Below are positions 7,910 to 16,554 of a DNA stretch of 64,000 nucleotides, piece by piece (the first letter of the stretch is position 1; each line of letters opens with the position of its first letter). Source of the DNA: an uncultured Coriobacteriales bacterium (GTDB taxonomy: Bacteria; Actinomycetota; Coriobacteriia; Coriobacteriales; UMGS124); contig CAKUFZ010000001.1 of NCBI GenBank assembly GCA_934654475.1, positions 113,446 to 177,445 on the forward strand, read 5' to 3'. The position numbers and the translations under genes were made by a program. The notes below the pieces were generated by a model. It was given only the letters and a program-made list of their open reading frames with translations, was not told the origin of the DNA and searched no databases.

Positions 7910-8848
7910 TTATCGCTTGGAAGCCCGCGCGTCCTGCGCACGGTCGGTGCCCCAGAAGGCCAAGGCCACCATTCCGGGACCGACATGGCCACCGATAGTG
8001 GGGTCGAGCGTGAAGCGCTGTATGGAGGGGCAGGCATCGCCCAGCTCGGCACGCACCATCTCTTCGACCGCGTCGGCTGCCTCGGCATCGTCGGCGTCGA
8101 CGACGCCGATCATGTGCTCGGCGTCACCGCGATAGAGCTCCTTGAACTTCTTCACGAGGCCCTTGAGGGCCTTTTTGCGGCCGCGCGACACGCCCGTCAG
8201 CGTAAGCGATCCGTCGAGGTCATACGTAAGGTCGGCCTTCATGTCGAGCACGGCGGAGATGGACGCGGCCGCCTTGGGCACGCGGCCGCCGGCAACGAGC
8301 CAATCGAGCGACTCGAGGGTGAAGTAGCCGTGGATGCGATGCTTGTTGGCCTCAACCCACTCGACGATCTCGCGCATCGTCTTGCCCTCGTCGCGCAGCT
8401 TGCATGCCGCTTGGCACAGAAGGGTCGCCGTGAGGGAAGGAGCGCAGGAGTCAATGACCGCAAGGTCGAAATCCGGATGCTCGTCCTTCAAAAGGGACGC
8501 GGCCTGTCGAGCATCGTTCACCGAGCTCGAAAGGCCACCAGTGAGCGAAAGGTACATCGTGGGAACGCCGTCTTCAGCGCAGACACGGAAGATTTCCACG
8601 AACTCGCCCGTAGGCACGGCGCTCGTCAAAACACGCTCGCCGGCGCGCATCCTATCGTAAAACTCTTTGGCCCCTATCGACTTGTACTGGTCATCCCAGT
8701 GCTGGCCGTCGGCCATGACAAAGGGGAACTCCACCACATCGACGCCCATGCGCTCGGCAAGCTCATCGGTGACAGCGGAGGTGGAGTCGAGGATGATGCG
8801 ACAGGCGGGATGGGTCGAGAACGTCTTGAAGTGCGACACAGCTGCCAT
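7910..8848 (-). CDS. DegV family lipid-binding protein
   Basis: DegV proteins bind a fatty acid between two domains and in several Gram-positives serve as FakB subunits presenting fatty acid to the kinase FakA. The 312-residue protein carries the family signatures: IILDSTSAVTDELAERMGVDVVEFPFVM at the N-terminus, LTSAVPTGEFVEIF, a TMYLSLTGGLSSSVNDAR segment (the ligand carboxylate-binding SS) and TLESLDWLVAGGRVPKAAA. It ends with GGHVGPGMVALAFWG. The start at 8848 (MAAVSH) has AAAGGTG five bases upstream. No FakA homologue is visible nearby. Confidence 0.9.
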   Translation of the reverse strand: MAAVSHFKTFSTHPACRIILDSTSAVTDELAERMGVDVVEFPFVMADGQHWDDQYKSIGAKEFYDRMRAGERVLTSAVPTGEFVEIFRVCAEDGVPTMYLSLTGGLSSSVNDARQAASLLKDEHPDFDLAVIDSCAPSLTATLLCQAACKLRDEGKTMREIVEWVEANKHRIHGYFTLESLDWLVAGGRVPKAAASISAVLDMKADLTYDLDGSLTLTGVSRGRKKALKGLVKKFKELYRGDAEHMIGVVDADDAEAADAVEEMVRAELGDACPSIQRFTLDPTIGGHVGPGMVALAFWGTDRAQDARASKR

Positions 8849-8869
8849 AGGGCACCTTTCATGAAACAA

Positions 8870-8898
8870 GGCGGGGCGACCACGCAGGCCGCCCCGCC
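8870..8898 (-). terminator. Intrinsic terminator of hpf
   Basis: GGCGGGGCG (8870-8878) pairs with CGCCCCGCC (8890-8898) across an 11-base loop. It lies just 3' of the hpf stop codon at 8921 and upstream of the degV start. Confidence 0.65.
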
Positions 8899-8920
8899 CG
8901 AAACTCGATTGACTTGCCTG

Positions 8921-9514
8921 TTACTGAGCCATCGCGGGCGCGGGGGCAATCGGCTTCAGGATACCGAAGCCGCCGTCCTTGCGACGGTAGATGACGTTGA
9001 CGTCGCCCGTGTCCTTGTTGGTGAACACGAAGAAGTCGTGGCCGAGCAGATCGGTCTGGAGCAGGGCCTGGTCAACGGAGAGCTCGGTGAACTCGATGAG
9101 CTTCTCGCGCAGGATCTCCTCGGAGTCCTCCTCGGCAGCGGGCTCGGCAGGCTGCTCGATGAGATCGGCAAGGTCAACCTCGCTGGCAGGCGCAGGAGCA
9201 GCGCCACGCTGACGACGGTCGACGACGCGCGTCTTGTACTTGCGCAGCTGGCGGGAAACGCGGTCGGCCGCAAGGTCGATGGCGGCGTACATGTCCACAG
9301 CGGCCTCGCTGACACGCACGACGGCGCCCTTCACACGCACGGTGACCTCAACGACCTGGGGAACCGGGTTGGATGGGTTGTGCTCGACGCGCAGCACGGT
9401 CTCGGCTTCCATAGGCATATCAAGCACGTTGGTGGCAGCCTGGAGCTTTTCCTCGACGTAAGAACGCATGGCAGCGGTGACTTCGATGCCACGACCGGTG
9501 ACGGTGATGTTCAT
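8921..9514 (-). CDS. hpf: Ribosome hibernation promoting factor, long form
   Basis: The 197-residue protein has the two-domain long HPF structure. The N-terminal RaiA/YfiA domain (MNITVTGRGIEVTAAMRSYVEEKL to about residue 100) binds the 30S decoding centre. An acidic, alanine/proline-rich linker of about 35 residues follows. The C-terminal dimerisation domain (about residues 138-197: REKLIEFTELSVDQALLQTDLLGHDFFVF, then NVIYRRKDGGFGIL) brings two ribosomes together as inactive 100S dimers. The ATG at 9514 has AGGAG six bases upstream. It is single-gene with its own terminator. Confidence 0.95.
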   Translation of the reverse strand: MNITVTGRGIEVTAAMRSYVEEKLQAATNVLDMPMEAETVLRVEHNPSNPVPQVVEVTVRVKGAVVRVSEAAVDMYAAIDLAADRVSRQLRKYKTRVVDRRQRGAAPAPASEVDLADLIEQPAEPAAEEDSEEILREKLIEFTELSVDQALLQTDLLGHDFFVFTNKDTGDVNVIYRRKDGGFGILKPIAPAPAMAQ

Positions 9515-9636
9515 ACTCGCTCCTATCTCTCGACTTACTGGATGGCCAAAGCATACCCCATCTTTGACAGAATATGTTCGTGACTGCGGCAAATGGTGGC
9601 AGATAGAAAGCGGCCGTTTTGTCACCAGGGGCGCGA

Positions 9637-10587
9637 TTACTCCTCGCCCTCGCCCTCCTGGGACTCCTCGGCCGCAGCCGCATCGGCAGCCGCCTGCGCG
9701 GCCTGGGCGTCGGCATACTGCTGGGCGACGCCGTTGATGACGAGCTGGTTGGAAGAGGAGATGGTGGCGAGGTCGCCGACCCAGCGCTTGCGGATGGCGC
9801 TGAGCTCACCGGAAGAGGTAAGCGCGTCGAACGCCGACGTCACCGCGGAGGGCAGGCTCGTGTTGGTGGCGGCGATGGCCACACCGCGCGCATCGGCCAG
9901 GTAGAAGGCAGCGGCCAGGCTGATGTCGGAATAGCCCATGGCCAAATAGCCGCCCATGAACGAGTCGCACGCCACATAGGCCACGCCGTCCGACTCAAGC
10001 GCCGCAAAGGCGTCGTTGAGTGTGGAGAAGCCGCTGAGCTGGGCGCCGGGGGCCGCCTGCTGGGTGGCACGGGCGCTCGCAGAGTCGTTCTGCACGCCGA
10101 CCGTGGCACCTTCGAGGTCGGTATCGGAGAGCGTGCCGGAGAAGTTGCGGGCAAAGACGGCAGGTGCCGACTCGGCATAGTTGCCCACGAGAACCTCGCT
10201 GCCGGGCAGCGTGGAGGTGCTCACTCCCATGGCGATGTCGCACGTGCCGCCCGCCGCGCCGTTGTAGGTGGCGCCGACGTTGACGAACTTGACCTCGCAG
10301 CCCAGCTGCGTGCCCAGGGCGAGGGCCACGTCGACGTCGATGCCCTGCAGGCGGGTGCCGTCGGAAGTGGGCCAGCAATAAGGGGCATTGGAGGTGTTGA
10401 CGCCCACCGTGAGGACGCCCTGCTCAAGCGTGGCGCCCGCCGGCAGACTCGAGACCTGCTTGACGTTGCCCAGGGCCTCCTGGGTGGATGGGTAGTTTGC
10501 GCAACCCGTGCACAGGGCCGCCAGGCCCATCGCCGCAGCCGCACCCAACCCCGCCACAAAACGGCGGCGCGTCATCGTCTGGTACAT
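9637..10587 (-). CDS. Amino-acid ABC transporter substrate-binding lipoprotein (family 3)
   Basis: The 316-residue protein resembles family 3 periplasmic binding proteins: GVLTVGVNTSNAPYCWPTSDGTRLQGIDVDVALALGTQLG is the typical opening, and DIAMGVSTSTLPGSEVLVGNY is the standard mid-domain motif. The N-terminus has MTRRRFVAGLGAAAAMGLAALCTGC, a twin-arginine-like signal followed by a lipobox-like cysteine, so export and lipid anchoring are likely. The C-terminus ends in an Ala/Glu-rich tail. I place the start at 10587 with GGAG about ten bases upstream. No ABC permease or ATPase lies beside it, so its transporter partner is elsewhere and the ligand is unknown. Confidence 0.82.
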   Translation of the reverse strand: MYQTMTRRRFVAGLGAAAAMGLAALCTGCANYPSTQEALGNVKQVSSLPAGATLEQGVLTVGVNTSNAPYCWPTSDGTRLQGIDVDVALALGTQLGCEVKFVNVGATYNGAAGGTCDIAMGVSTSTLPGSEVLVGNYAESAPAVFARNFSGTLSDTDLEGATVGVQNDSASARATQQAAPGAQLSGFSTLNDAFAALESDGVAYVACDSFMGGYLAMGYSDISLAAAFYLADARGVAIAATNTSLPSAVTSAFDALTSSGELSAIRKRWVGDLATISSSNQLVINGVAQQYADAQAAQAAADAAAAEESQEGEGEE

Positions 10588-10968
10588 CTTCGCAGGCTCC
10601 TGCCTCATCAGGGGGCGCACCAGGCGCGCCCCAACTTGCTTGTCAAGCGTTCCCCTCGCCTGACCTGGTATTTGACCCCACACTCGCGTGCTGGGGCTTT
10701 CGCTACGGACGCCGCGGCGCCCTCACTGGAGGCCCTCTCGCCCGCGGGGCTGTTTGCCCTCAAAGTATACGGGCGGCACGACTTACTTCTAGGACGCGCC
10801 ATGCTCACCCCCGCGCGCACGCGGGTGGCTTACGTGGATCCTTTTGGCCGCGTTTGCCTTGGACTGAGGTTCGCCCCCGCAGGGGCTCCCCCGCAACCAC
10901 AGACACGAGGAGAACCTGCTTAGCATACCAAAGCCCGATGTGTCCTGCGCACGTCGTATACTTAAGGC
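10588..10968. other. Intergenic region between the binding protein and dinB
   Basis: This 381-bp stretch is divergent, so it should hold promoters in both directions. I see a TATACT hexamer just before dinB. I looked for RNase P RNA, SRP RNA and tmRNA signatures and found none. Open frames here lack ribosome binding sites. Confidence 0.5.
10957..10962 (+). promoter_or_regulatory. Putative -10 element of dinB
   Basis: TATACT lies seven bases before the dinB ATG at 10969. If used, transcription would begin at or within a base or two of the start codon, giving a leaderless message. No good -35 hexamer or LexA-type box was recognised. Confidence 0.35.
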
Positions 10969-12210
10969 ATGGAAAAGATTGCTTCGGACATACACACAAC
11001 ATGGCAGGGCAGGGCGGTGGGGCTTCTCGACCTCGACGCGTTCTTCGCCTCGGTGGAGGTGCTCGACCACCCAGAGTGGCGGGGCCTTCCCCTCATTGTG
11101 GGCGGCGACGCCGACAAGCGCGGCGTCGTGTCCACGTGCTCCTATGAGGCGCGCAAGTTCGGCGTGCACTCCGCGATGCCCTCCGCGCAGGCAAAGCGCC
11201 TGTGCCCCGACGCCATTTGGGTGCAGGGCCGCCACAAGCGCTACAACGAGGTGTCCCGCCAGGTGATGGGCCTCATCCTCGACGAGACGCCCTACATGGA
11301 GCAGATGAGCGTGGACGAGGCGTACTTCGACGTGACGCCCGGGCGCTTCTCGTGCACCGACCCGGTCGAGGTCTGCGCCCGCATCAGCGCGGCCGTGCAG
11401 CGCCTGGGCATCACGTGCTCGATCGGGCTCTCCACCAGCAAGACGGTGAGCAAGATCGCAAGCGAGCGCAACAAGCCCAACGGCACAACGGTGGTGTATC
11501 CCGGCTGCGAGGCCGACTTCTTGGCCCCCATGGGCGTGCGGGCCCTGCCAGGCGTGGGCCCGCAGACCGCCGCCACGCTCGAGCGGCTCGGCATACGCAC
11601 GCTCGGGGCCTTGGCTCAGGCCGACGCGGCGACCCTGGCGCAACTGGGCAGCGTGGGCGCATCGCTTGCCGCACGGGCACGCGGCATCGACCCCTCCCCC
11701 GTGCAAGACTACTCCCTGCGCACAGAGACCAAGAGCGTGTCGAGCGAACGCACGTTTGTCCACGACCTCACAGGGGCCGAGGAGGTCCGCGACGCCCTGG
11801 CGTCGGTGTGCGCACAGACTGCCCGGCGCCTTCGTGCAAAGGGGCTCAAGGGCCGCTGCGTGTGCGTGAAATGCTGCCAGGAGTTCGGACACACGCGCAC
11901 GGCGCAGCAGACGCTGGAGCGACGCGTGGACGACGAGCACGACATCCTCCCCGTAGCCTGGGAGCTCCTGGGCCAGCTCTGGCGCCCCGGCGAGCACGTG
12001 AGGCTTTTGGGCGTGGGAGTGTCGAACTGGCAGGAAGGCCTGCAGCAGGCAAGCCTCTTTGACGACGTGGAGCAGCTCGACCACGAGCGCGAGCGACGCG
12101 AGAAGATTGCGGGCACAAAGGACGCGCTGCGCGGCAAGTTCGGCGACGGGGTGCTCATGAGCGGCTCCGAGCTGAGGATGCGCCGCAGGACGCAAGACGG
12201 GCAGGCGTAG
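10969..12210 (+). CDS. dinB: DNA polymerase IV (Y-family translesion polymerase)
   Basis: DinB is an error-prone polymerase that bypasses damaged template bases. The 413-residue protein has the Y-family palm motifs LLDLDAFFASVEVLDHPEWRGLP and MSVDEAYFDVT, supplying the catalytic acidic residues. It also has the fingers segment YEARKFGVHSAMPSAQAKRLCP and the helix-hairpin-helix PGVGPQTAATLERLGI. The little-finger domain follows from about residue 245. Near the C-terminus QASLFDD matches the QxxLF beta-clamp-binding motif. No ordinary Shine-Dalgarno precedes the ATG at 10969; a TATA-like hexamer sits seven bases upstream. The neighbour comF is convergent. Confidence 0.95.
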   Translation: MEKIASDIHTTWQGRAVGLLDLDAFFASVEVLDHPEWRGLPLIVGGDADKRGVVSTCSYEARKFGVHSAMPSAQAKRLCPDAIWVQGRHKRYNEVSRQVMGLILDETPYMEQMSVDEAYFDVTPGRFSCTDPVEVCARISAAVQRLGITCSIGLSTSKTVSKIASERNKPNGTTVVYPGCEADFLAPMGVRALPGVGPQTAATLERLGIRTLGALAQADAATLAQLGSVGASLAARARGIDPSPVQDYSLRTETKSVSSERTFVHDLTGAEEVRDALASVCAQTARRLRAKGLKGRCVCVKCCQEFGHTRTAQQTLERRVDDEHDILPVAWELLGQLWRPGEHVRLLGVGVSNWQEGLQQASLFDDVEQLDHERERREKIAGTKDALRGKFGDGVLMSGSELRMRRRTQDGQA

Positions 12211-12303
12211 CGGCCGGGCAGTGTCGCAGTCAAATGCAGGCAACGGCGATGGATGCCGAGCACTCGCCCGATCCGACCGTCTCGCCCAGCGCAGATGCCC
12301 AGC

Positions 12304-12323
12304 GTGAGTCGCGTTGGACTCAC
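12304..12323. terminator. Hairpin between convergent dinB and comF
   Basis: GTGAGTC (12304-12310) and GACTCAC (12317-12323) form a perfect 7-bp stem with a six-base loop. It lies between two convergent genes. There is no clear U-run, so termination is an inference. Confidence 0.4.
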
Positions 12324-12381
12324 CCGGGCCAGCCGTCTCGTCCAGGCGCAGGCAAAGCCATACCCGGTTCCCACGCGCCGC

Positions 12382-13218
12382 CTACCCTGCCCAGGCGCGG
12401 GCGAAGGTGAGCCCGAGCACTCGCGCGGCGCCGCGGGCCTTGAGGGCGCACGCCGCCTCCCCCATGGTGGCGCCCGTCGTAAAGACATCGTCGATAAGCA
12501 GGATGTTTTGACCATCGAGGCGATGGAGCACGGCAAACGTGCCCCGGACGTTCGCCGCCCGGCCCAGGCGCCCCAGGTCACGCTGGTCCTTGAGGGACCG
12601 GCGCGCCAGAACGTCGTCAAGGGGGACGCCGAGGAGACCCGCAAGCTCTCGTGCCACTGCCTCCATATGGTCAAAGCCGCGGCGGGCATATGCCTGCGGG
12701 GTACAGGGGACAAACGCGACGCAATCGAGCAAGGCAAGCTCCTGGGGCCAAGCCGCCCGCGCTGCCCGAGCCATCCCCTGCGCGATGAGCACGGCAAGCC
12801 GGCGCTCGCCGGCGTCCTTGTAGGCCCTCACCATGCGGTCGTGCGGCCACTCGAGCATGGCGTAGCTGCGCACACCGTCGAGCGAGGTGATGACATCGGC
12901 GAGGCTTTCCTGGTCGGGCGCGACGCCCCCTGCGTCCTCGTCGTCCTCGTCGTGCATCCGGCATGCGCATTCGGTACACACGAGGCTGCCGAACGGCGCC
13001 CCGCACCGCGGACACGCAAGGGCCTGGTCTATCTCCCAGAGGCGGGAGCGGCACTGGCGGCACAAAAGCTCCCCCATGGCGTCGCATCCCACGCACCGCG
13101 TGGGCCACAGCACCTCCTCCAACCCCGCACCGAGCGCTTTTGCCGCCGCGACCGCACCCGGGAAAAGGGCGCGCTTGCGCATGCACCCGTCCATTCGCCT
13201 GCGGATGGGAGCCCGCAT
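12382..13218 (-). CDS. comF: ComF family phosphoribosyltransferase-like protein
   Basis: The 278-residue protein has the ComF layout. A zinc ribbon comes first (CVGCDAMGELLCRQCRSRLW, then CPRCGAPFGSLVCTECAC), followed by a type I phosphoribosyltransferase fold whose PRPP-binding loop reads ILLIDDVFTTGATMGEAA. ComF assists uptake of transforming DNA in Bacillus; elsewhere its role is often unclear. An acidic insert (DEDDEDAGG) lies between the domains. Several starts are possible; I chose the ATG at 13218, with GGGAGA about eight bases upstream, over longer versions without an RBS. No other competence gene is nearby. Confidence 0.85.
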   Translation of the reverse strand: MRAPIRRRMDGCMRKRALFPGAVAAAKALGAGLEEVLWPTRCVGCDAMGELLCRQCRSRLWEIDQALACPRCGAPFGSLVCTECACRMHDEDDEDAGGVAPDQESLADVITSLDGVRSYAMLEWPHDRMVRAYKDAGERRLAVLIAQGMARAARAAWPQELALLDCVAFVPCTPQAYARRGFDHMEAVARELAGLLGVPLDDVLARRSLKDQRDLGRLGRAANVRGTFAVLHRLDGQNILLIDDVFTTGATMGEAACALKARGAARVLGLTFARAWAG

Positions 13219-13533
13219 CCCCCATCTCCCCAACCTGACAGAGGGCATCGTATGCCGAGCAGACGCCACGCGCCATGGAGCGCCCATGGATTTGAACACG
13301 GACGTCACGCAGACATAACAGGCCTGGTCAGATGGGCAAAGCGGGTATTTTCGAGCAGATAAGGCTGACTTACAAGCAAGCGAACGGCAATACAAAGGCC
13401 CGCCCGGCACGTACATGCTCGGGCGGGCCAGATATTGACCGGCATATGTGCTGAAGTCACACCGAGGCGACTTGAGCATCGCGACGATCTCGCCGCTGCT
13501 CGCGATATGCACTGAGGTCGCACCGAGGCGACC
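13219..13533. other. Intergenic region with terminator and repeated hairpins
   Basis: No gene is supported in this 315-bp stretch between comF and the tsaD fusion. It contains the terminator at 13400-13432 and two direct repeats at 13444-13473 and 13505-13534, each able to fold into a small hairpin. Confidence 0.6.
13400..13432 (-). terminator. Intrinsic terminator downstream of the tsaD operon
   Basis: GGCCCGCCCG and CGGGCGGGCC form a perfect 10-bp stem about 100 bp 3' of the tsaD stop codon on the minus strand, followed by a T-rich run on that strand. Confidence 0.7.
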
Positions 13534-13534
13534 T
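13444..13534 (-). repeat. Two 30-bp direct repeats, each hairpin-forming
   Basis: Positions 13444-13473 and 13505-13534 match at 25 of 30 bases (ATATG…CACCGAGGCGAC). The second copy touches the tsaD stop codon. Its core GGTCGC-ACCGAG-GCGACC is a perfect stem-loop; the first copy keeps most of the stem. Confidence 0.6.
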
Positions 13535-15960
13535 TACAGCTCCATGTTGGGCACCGCGTCGGCGGTGAGGGGCGCCGTCTCGCCGCGGTCGAACTTGCGG
13601 CGGGCGACGAGGGCGATCATGGCGGCGTTGTCGGTGCAGGCCGAAAGCGGCGGCAGGGTCACGCGCACGTGGCGGCGACCGAACGCCTGCTTGAAGGCCT
13701 CGCGCAGCTCGGGGTTGGCCGTGACGCCGCCGCCGGCGCAGAAGTCGGTGACATGGCACTCGCGCACCGCCGTGACGGCCTTGGCCACCTGCACGTCGAC
13801 GACGGCGGCCTCGAAGCTTGCGGCGAGGTCGGGCAGGTTGATGGCGCGACCGGCGGCGTTCTCGGCGTTGATGTAGGTGACGACGGCCGTCTTGAGCCCC
13901 GACAGCGAGAAACGGTAGTCGTGGCTGTGCAGCATCGCGCGCGGGAAGTCGATGGCCTTGGGGTTGCCCGTCTTGGCAAGGCGGGAGATGATGGGGCCGC
14001 CGGGATAGCCCAGGCCAAGCGCCTTGGCCACCTTGTCGAACGCCTCGCCCACCGCATCGTCGAGCGTCTCGCCCAGAATGCGGTAATCGCCCCAGTCGCG
14101 CACGTGCACGAGCATGGTGTGGCCGCCCGACAGCAGGCTTGCCACGAACGGCGGCTCGAGGTCGGGCGTCTCAAAGAGGTTGGCGAAGAGGTGTCCCTCG
14201 AGGTGGTTCACGCACACGAGGGGCTTGTCGGCCGCCCAGGCAAGACCCTTGGCAAATGCCATGCCCACGACGAGTGCGCCCACAAGTCCCGGGCCCTGCG
14301 TGACGGCGACGGCGGCCAGGTCGCGCGGGGAAAGCATGGCGCCCAAGCCGAGCGCCTCGCCTGCCTGCTCCATGGTCTCCAGGTAGACGCCCACAACGGC
14401 CTCGGTGTGCTTGCGCGAGGCAATCTCGGGCACGACGCCGCCGAAGCGGGCGTGGAAGTCGATCTGAGTGGCAACGACGTTGGCGATGATCTTGCCCGCG
14501 CCGTCGATGACGGCCATGGCCGTCTCGTCGCAGCTGCTCTCAACCGCCAAAATGAGCTCGCCGGCCGCCTTGAGAGCCTCGGCCTGCTCGGGCGTGCGCT
14601 CAGGATAGACGGGAGGCCACGCGCAGGAGCTCGCCTGGGGGCCGGGCTCGACGTCGGGGTTGGGGGCGGTGTCTTTGAGCGGGAGCTGCGCGGCCATGAT
14701 GCGCGCACCTACGCCCGGGGCGTAGTAGTTGGGGCGAACGCCCTGCTCAACATAGCCAAGACGCTCGTAGAGGCGCTCGGCGGGGGCGTTGCCCACCTCA
14801 ACCTCAAGCGTGGAGGTTGTGGCGCCGAGCATCTGGGCATCGTAGGCGACGCGACCCATGAGGCGCGCGGCGATGCGCTCGCCTCGACGCTCGGGGGCAA
14901 CGGCGACGTTTGCAATCTGCAGCTCGCCGTCCACGACGGTGCCGCCCGCATAGCCCACGATGGTGCCGCGGTCATGCGCCACCCACCAGATGTGGCCGGG
15001 AAGCGCAACGTCGTCGTAGAACGCGCTCTCAGGCCAGGGCGTATGGTGGGCATCGGCGAAGACGGCCGCCTCGAGCGCCGCCACGGCAGCGACGTCGTTG
15101 ACGCTCATGGGACGCAGCTGCAGGTGGATGTCGCCCAGGGCGTCGTCGACGCCGCTCACGCGCACGCTTTCGGGCTCGGGCATGCCCAGGCGGATGCGCT
15201 CGTTTTCCTCGGCGTCGGACAGACGCGTGTAGACGGGCAGGACAAGCGCGGGGTCGCCAGTCTCGGCTGCATCGAAGCGCTGCGACGCCAGGCTTGCGCG
15301 CAGAAGGCCCTCGCCGCTGGGGTACCAGGCCTCCTCGGGGGCAAAGCGGGCAAAGCCCGCCTCCTCGTAGAGCGTGCGGTACTTGGCGATGCCGTCACCG
15401 GCAAGCACGATGTCGCCGGCGTCGGCACGACCGGCCCACAGGGCCACGGCGTCGGGGACCTTCATCACCGACTCGCTAGCAAACAGACGATGGGCGCCCT
15501 CGTCGTCGACACGATAGAGACCGGGGTAGACCTCCTTGCGCATGGCATCGCCCACGACGCCCACGAGGCCGCGCACACCGCAGCGCCACACGCCCCAGGC
15601 CACGGCGTCGAGCGTGGAGGTGCCGTGCAGCGCGACCTCAAGGCCGCACGCGACACCCTTGGCAGTCGCCACGCCGATGCGCACGCCCGTGAAAGAGCCC
15701 GGGCCCGTGCCCGTGAGCACCGCGTCGACCTCGTCGCGCTTCATGCCGCACCGGGCAAGCATGCCGTCAATCACGCTCACGAGCTGCTCGTTTGCATGTC
15801 GGCGGCACATCTGGTCGGCGCTGGCGATCATCTCCAAGCCACAGGGGCACCCCGCCTCATCGACCTCCATGCGACCCAAAGCACAAGCCAGCATGTCGGT
15901 CGAGGTGTCAACGGCCAGAATGTTCCATGCGCACGGGGCGCCTTGCTTTACAGCATTCAC
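13534..15960 (-). CDS. tsaD: TsaB-RimI-TsaD fusion (tRNA t6A37 synthesis plus N-acetyltransferase)
   Basis: The 808-residue chain joins three usually separate proteins. Residues 1 to about 272 are TsaB (ILAVDTSTDMLACALG, GTGPGSFTGVRIGVATAKG). Residues about 278-425 are a GNAT domain of the RimI type (IANVAVAPERRGERIAARLM, GNAPAERLYERLGYVEQG). Residues about 465-808 are TsaD (ILAVESSCDETAMAVID, VVPEIASRKHTEAVV, VNHLEGHLFANLF, LLSGGHTMLVHV, FCAGGGVTANPELR). TsaB and TsaD form the complex that transfers threonylcarbamoyl to A37 of ANN-decoding tRNAs; RimI acetylates ribosomal protein S18 in E. coli. The ATPase partner TsaE is encoded just upstream. The start is a GTG at 15960 with GAAAGG twelve bases upstream, so the exact start is moderately certain. 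Confidence 0.95.
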   Translation of the reverse strand: MNAVKQGAPCAWNILAVDTSTDMLACALGRMEVDEAGCPCGLEMIASADQMCRRHANEQLVSVIDGMLARCGMKRDEVDAVLTGTGPGSFTGVRIGVATAKGVACGLEVALHGTSTLDAVAWGVWRCGVRGLVGVVGDAMRKEVYPGLYRVDDEGAHRLFASESVMKVPDAVALWAGRADAGDIVLAGDGIAKYRTLYEEAGFARFAPEEAWYPSGEGLLRASLASQRFDAAETGDPALVLPVYTRLSDAEENERIRLGMPEPESVRVSGVDDALGDIHLQLRPMSVNDVAAVAALEAAVFADAHHTPWPESAFYDDVALPGHIWWVAHDRGTIVGYAGGTVVDGELQIANVAVAPERRGERIAARLMGRVAYDAQMLGATTSTLEVEVGNAPAERLYERLGYVEQGVRPNYYAPGVGARIMAAQLPLKDTAPNPDVEPGPQASSCAWPPVYPERTPEQAEALKAAGELILAVESSCDETAMAVIDGAGKIIANVVATQIDFHARFGGVVPEIASRKHTEAVVGVYLETMEQAGEALGLGAMLSPRDLAAVAVTQGPGLVGALVVGMAFAKGLAWAADKPLVCVNHLEGHLFANLFETPDLEPPFVASLLSGGHTMLVHVRDWGDYRILGETLDDAVGEAFDKVAKALGLGYPGGPIISRLAKTGNPKAIDFPRAMLHSHDYRFSLSGLKTAVVTYINAENAAGRAINLPDLAASFEAAVVDVQVAKAVTAVRECHVTDFCAGGGVTANPELREAFKQAFGRRHVRVTLPPLSACTDNAAMIALVARRKFDRGETAPLTADAVPNMEL

Positions 15961-16029
15961 GTTCGATGCGTGCCTTTCGTCTTCGTCTTACCGCAGCGCC
16001 CGATGGCGCCGGGCCTTGCATCCCCAAGC

Positions 16030-16554
16030 TTACAGGGAAAGCGCGTTGCGCTCAAACGCATGGGCAAGCTGGGCGGCTCTCGCGCCCGCTGCCGACAGTT
16101 CCACCACGCGCGCAGGCTCGGCGGCGTCGGCGCCCACGGGCTCGCGCGTGATGCGCACCTCAAGATGCTCGTCGCCCAATTCCTCGGCAAACATCTCCGC
16201 CCACTCTATGAGGCAGGCGCCGTCGTCCTCGAGGGCCTCGAACACGCCCACATCCTCAAGCTGGTCGGCACTCTCAAGCCTGTAAAGGTCGAAGTGGAAC
16301 AGCGGCATGCGCCCGGCGTCATGGACGCACATGATTTGAAACGTCGGGCTTGTGATGGGGCCCGCGTCGCCCAACCCGGCCGCCACGCCTCCCGTGAAGC
16401 ACGTCTTGCCCGCACCGAGGTCGCCGGTGAGAAAGACGACGTCGCCGGGCTCAAGGGCGCGGCCCAGCGCCTCACCAAGAGTGCGCATGGCCTGCGAGCT
16501 GGCACAACGGAAGCGTCCGGGGCCCAGGACCTCCGGGGTTTCTTGCTGACTCAC
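16030..16554 (-). CDS. tsaE: TsaE, ATPase of the t6A synthesis complex
   Basis: TsaE is the small P-loop ATPase that drives turnover of the TsaB-TsaD complex. The 174-residue protein has the Walker A motif LTGDLGAGKTCFTGGVAAGLG, the family segment SPTFQIM and LFHFDLYRLESADQLEDVGVFEAL, and a C-terminal IEWAEMF typical of the family. Its start ATG overlaps the stop codon of the upstream uracil-DNA glycosylase gene by four bases, so the two are translationally coupled. The tsaB-rimI-tsaD fusion follows after about 70 bp. Confidence 0.95.
   Translation of the reverse strand: MSQQETPEVLGPGRFRCASSQAMRTLGEALGRALEPGDVVFLTGDLGAGKTCFTGGVAAGLGDAGPITSPTFQIMCVHDAGRMPLFHFDLYRLESADQLEDVGVFEALEDDGACLIEWAEMFAEELGDEHLEVRITREPVGADAAEPARVVELSAAGARAAQLAHAFERNALSL

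Noticed and set aside
10588..10968. Possible structured RNA (RNase P, SRP RNA) in the gap before dinB
   Set aside because: None of the conserved core sequences of those RNAs is present, and no strong long-range pairing was seen.
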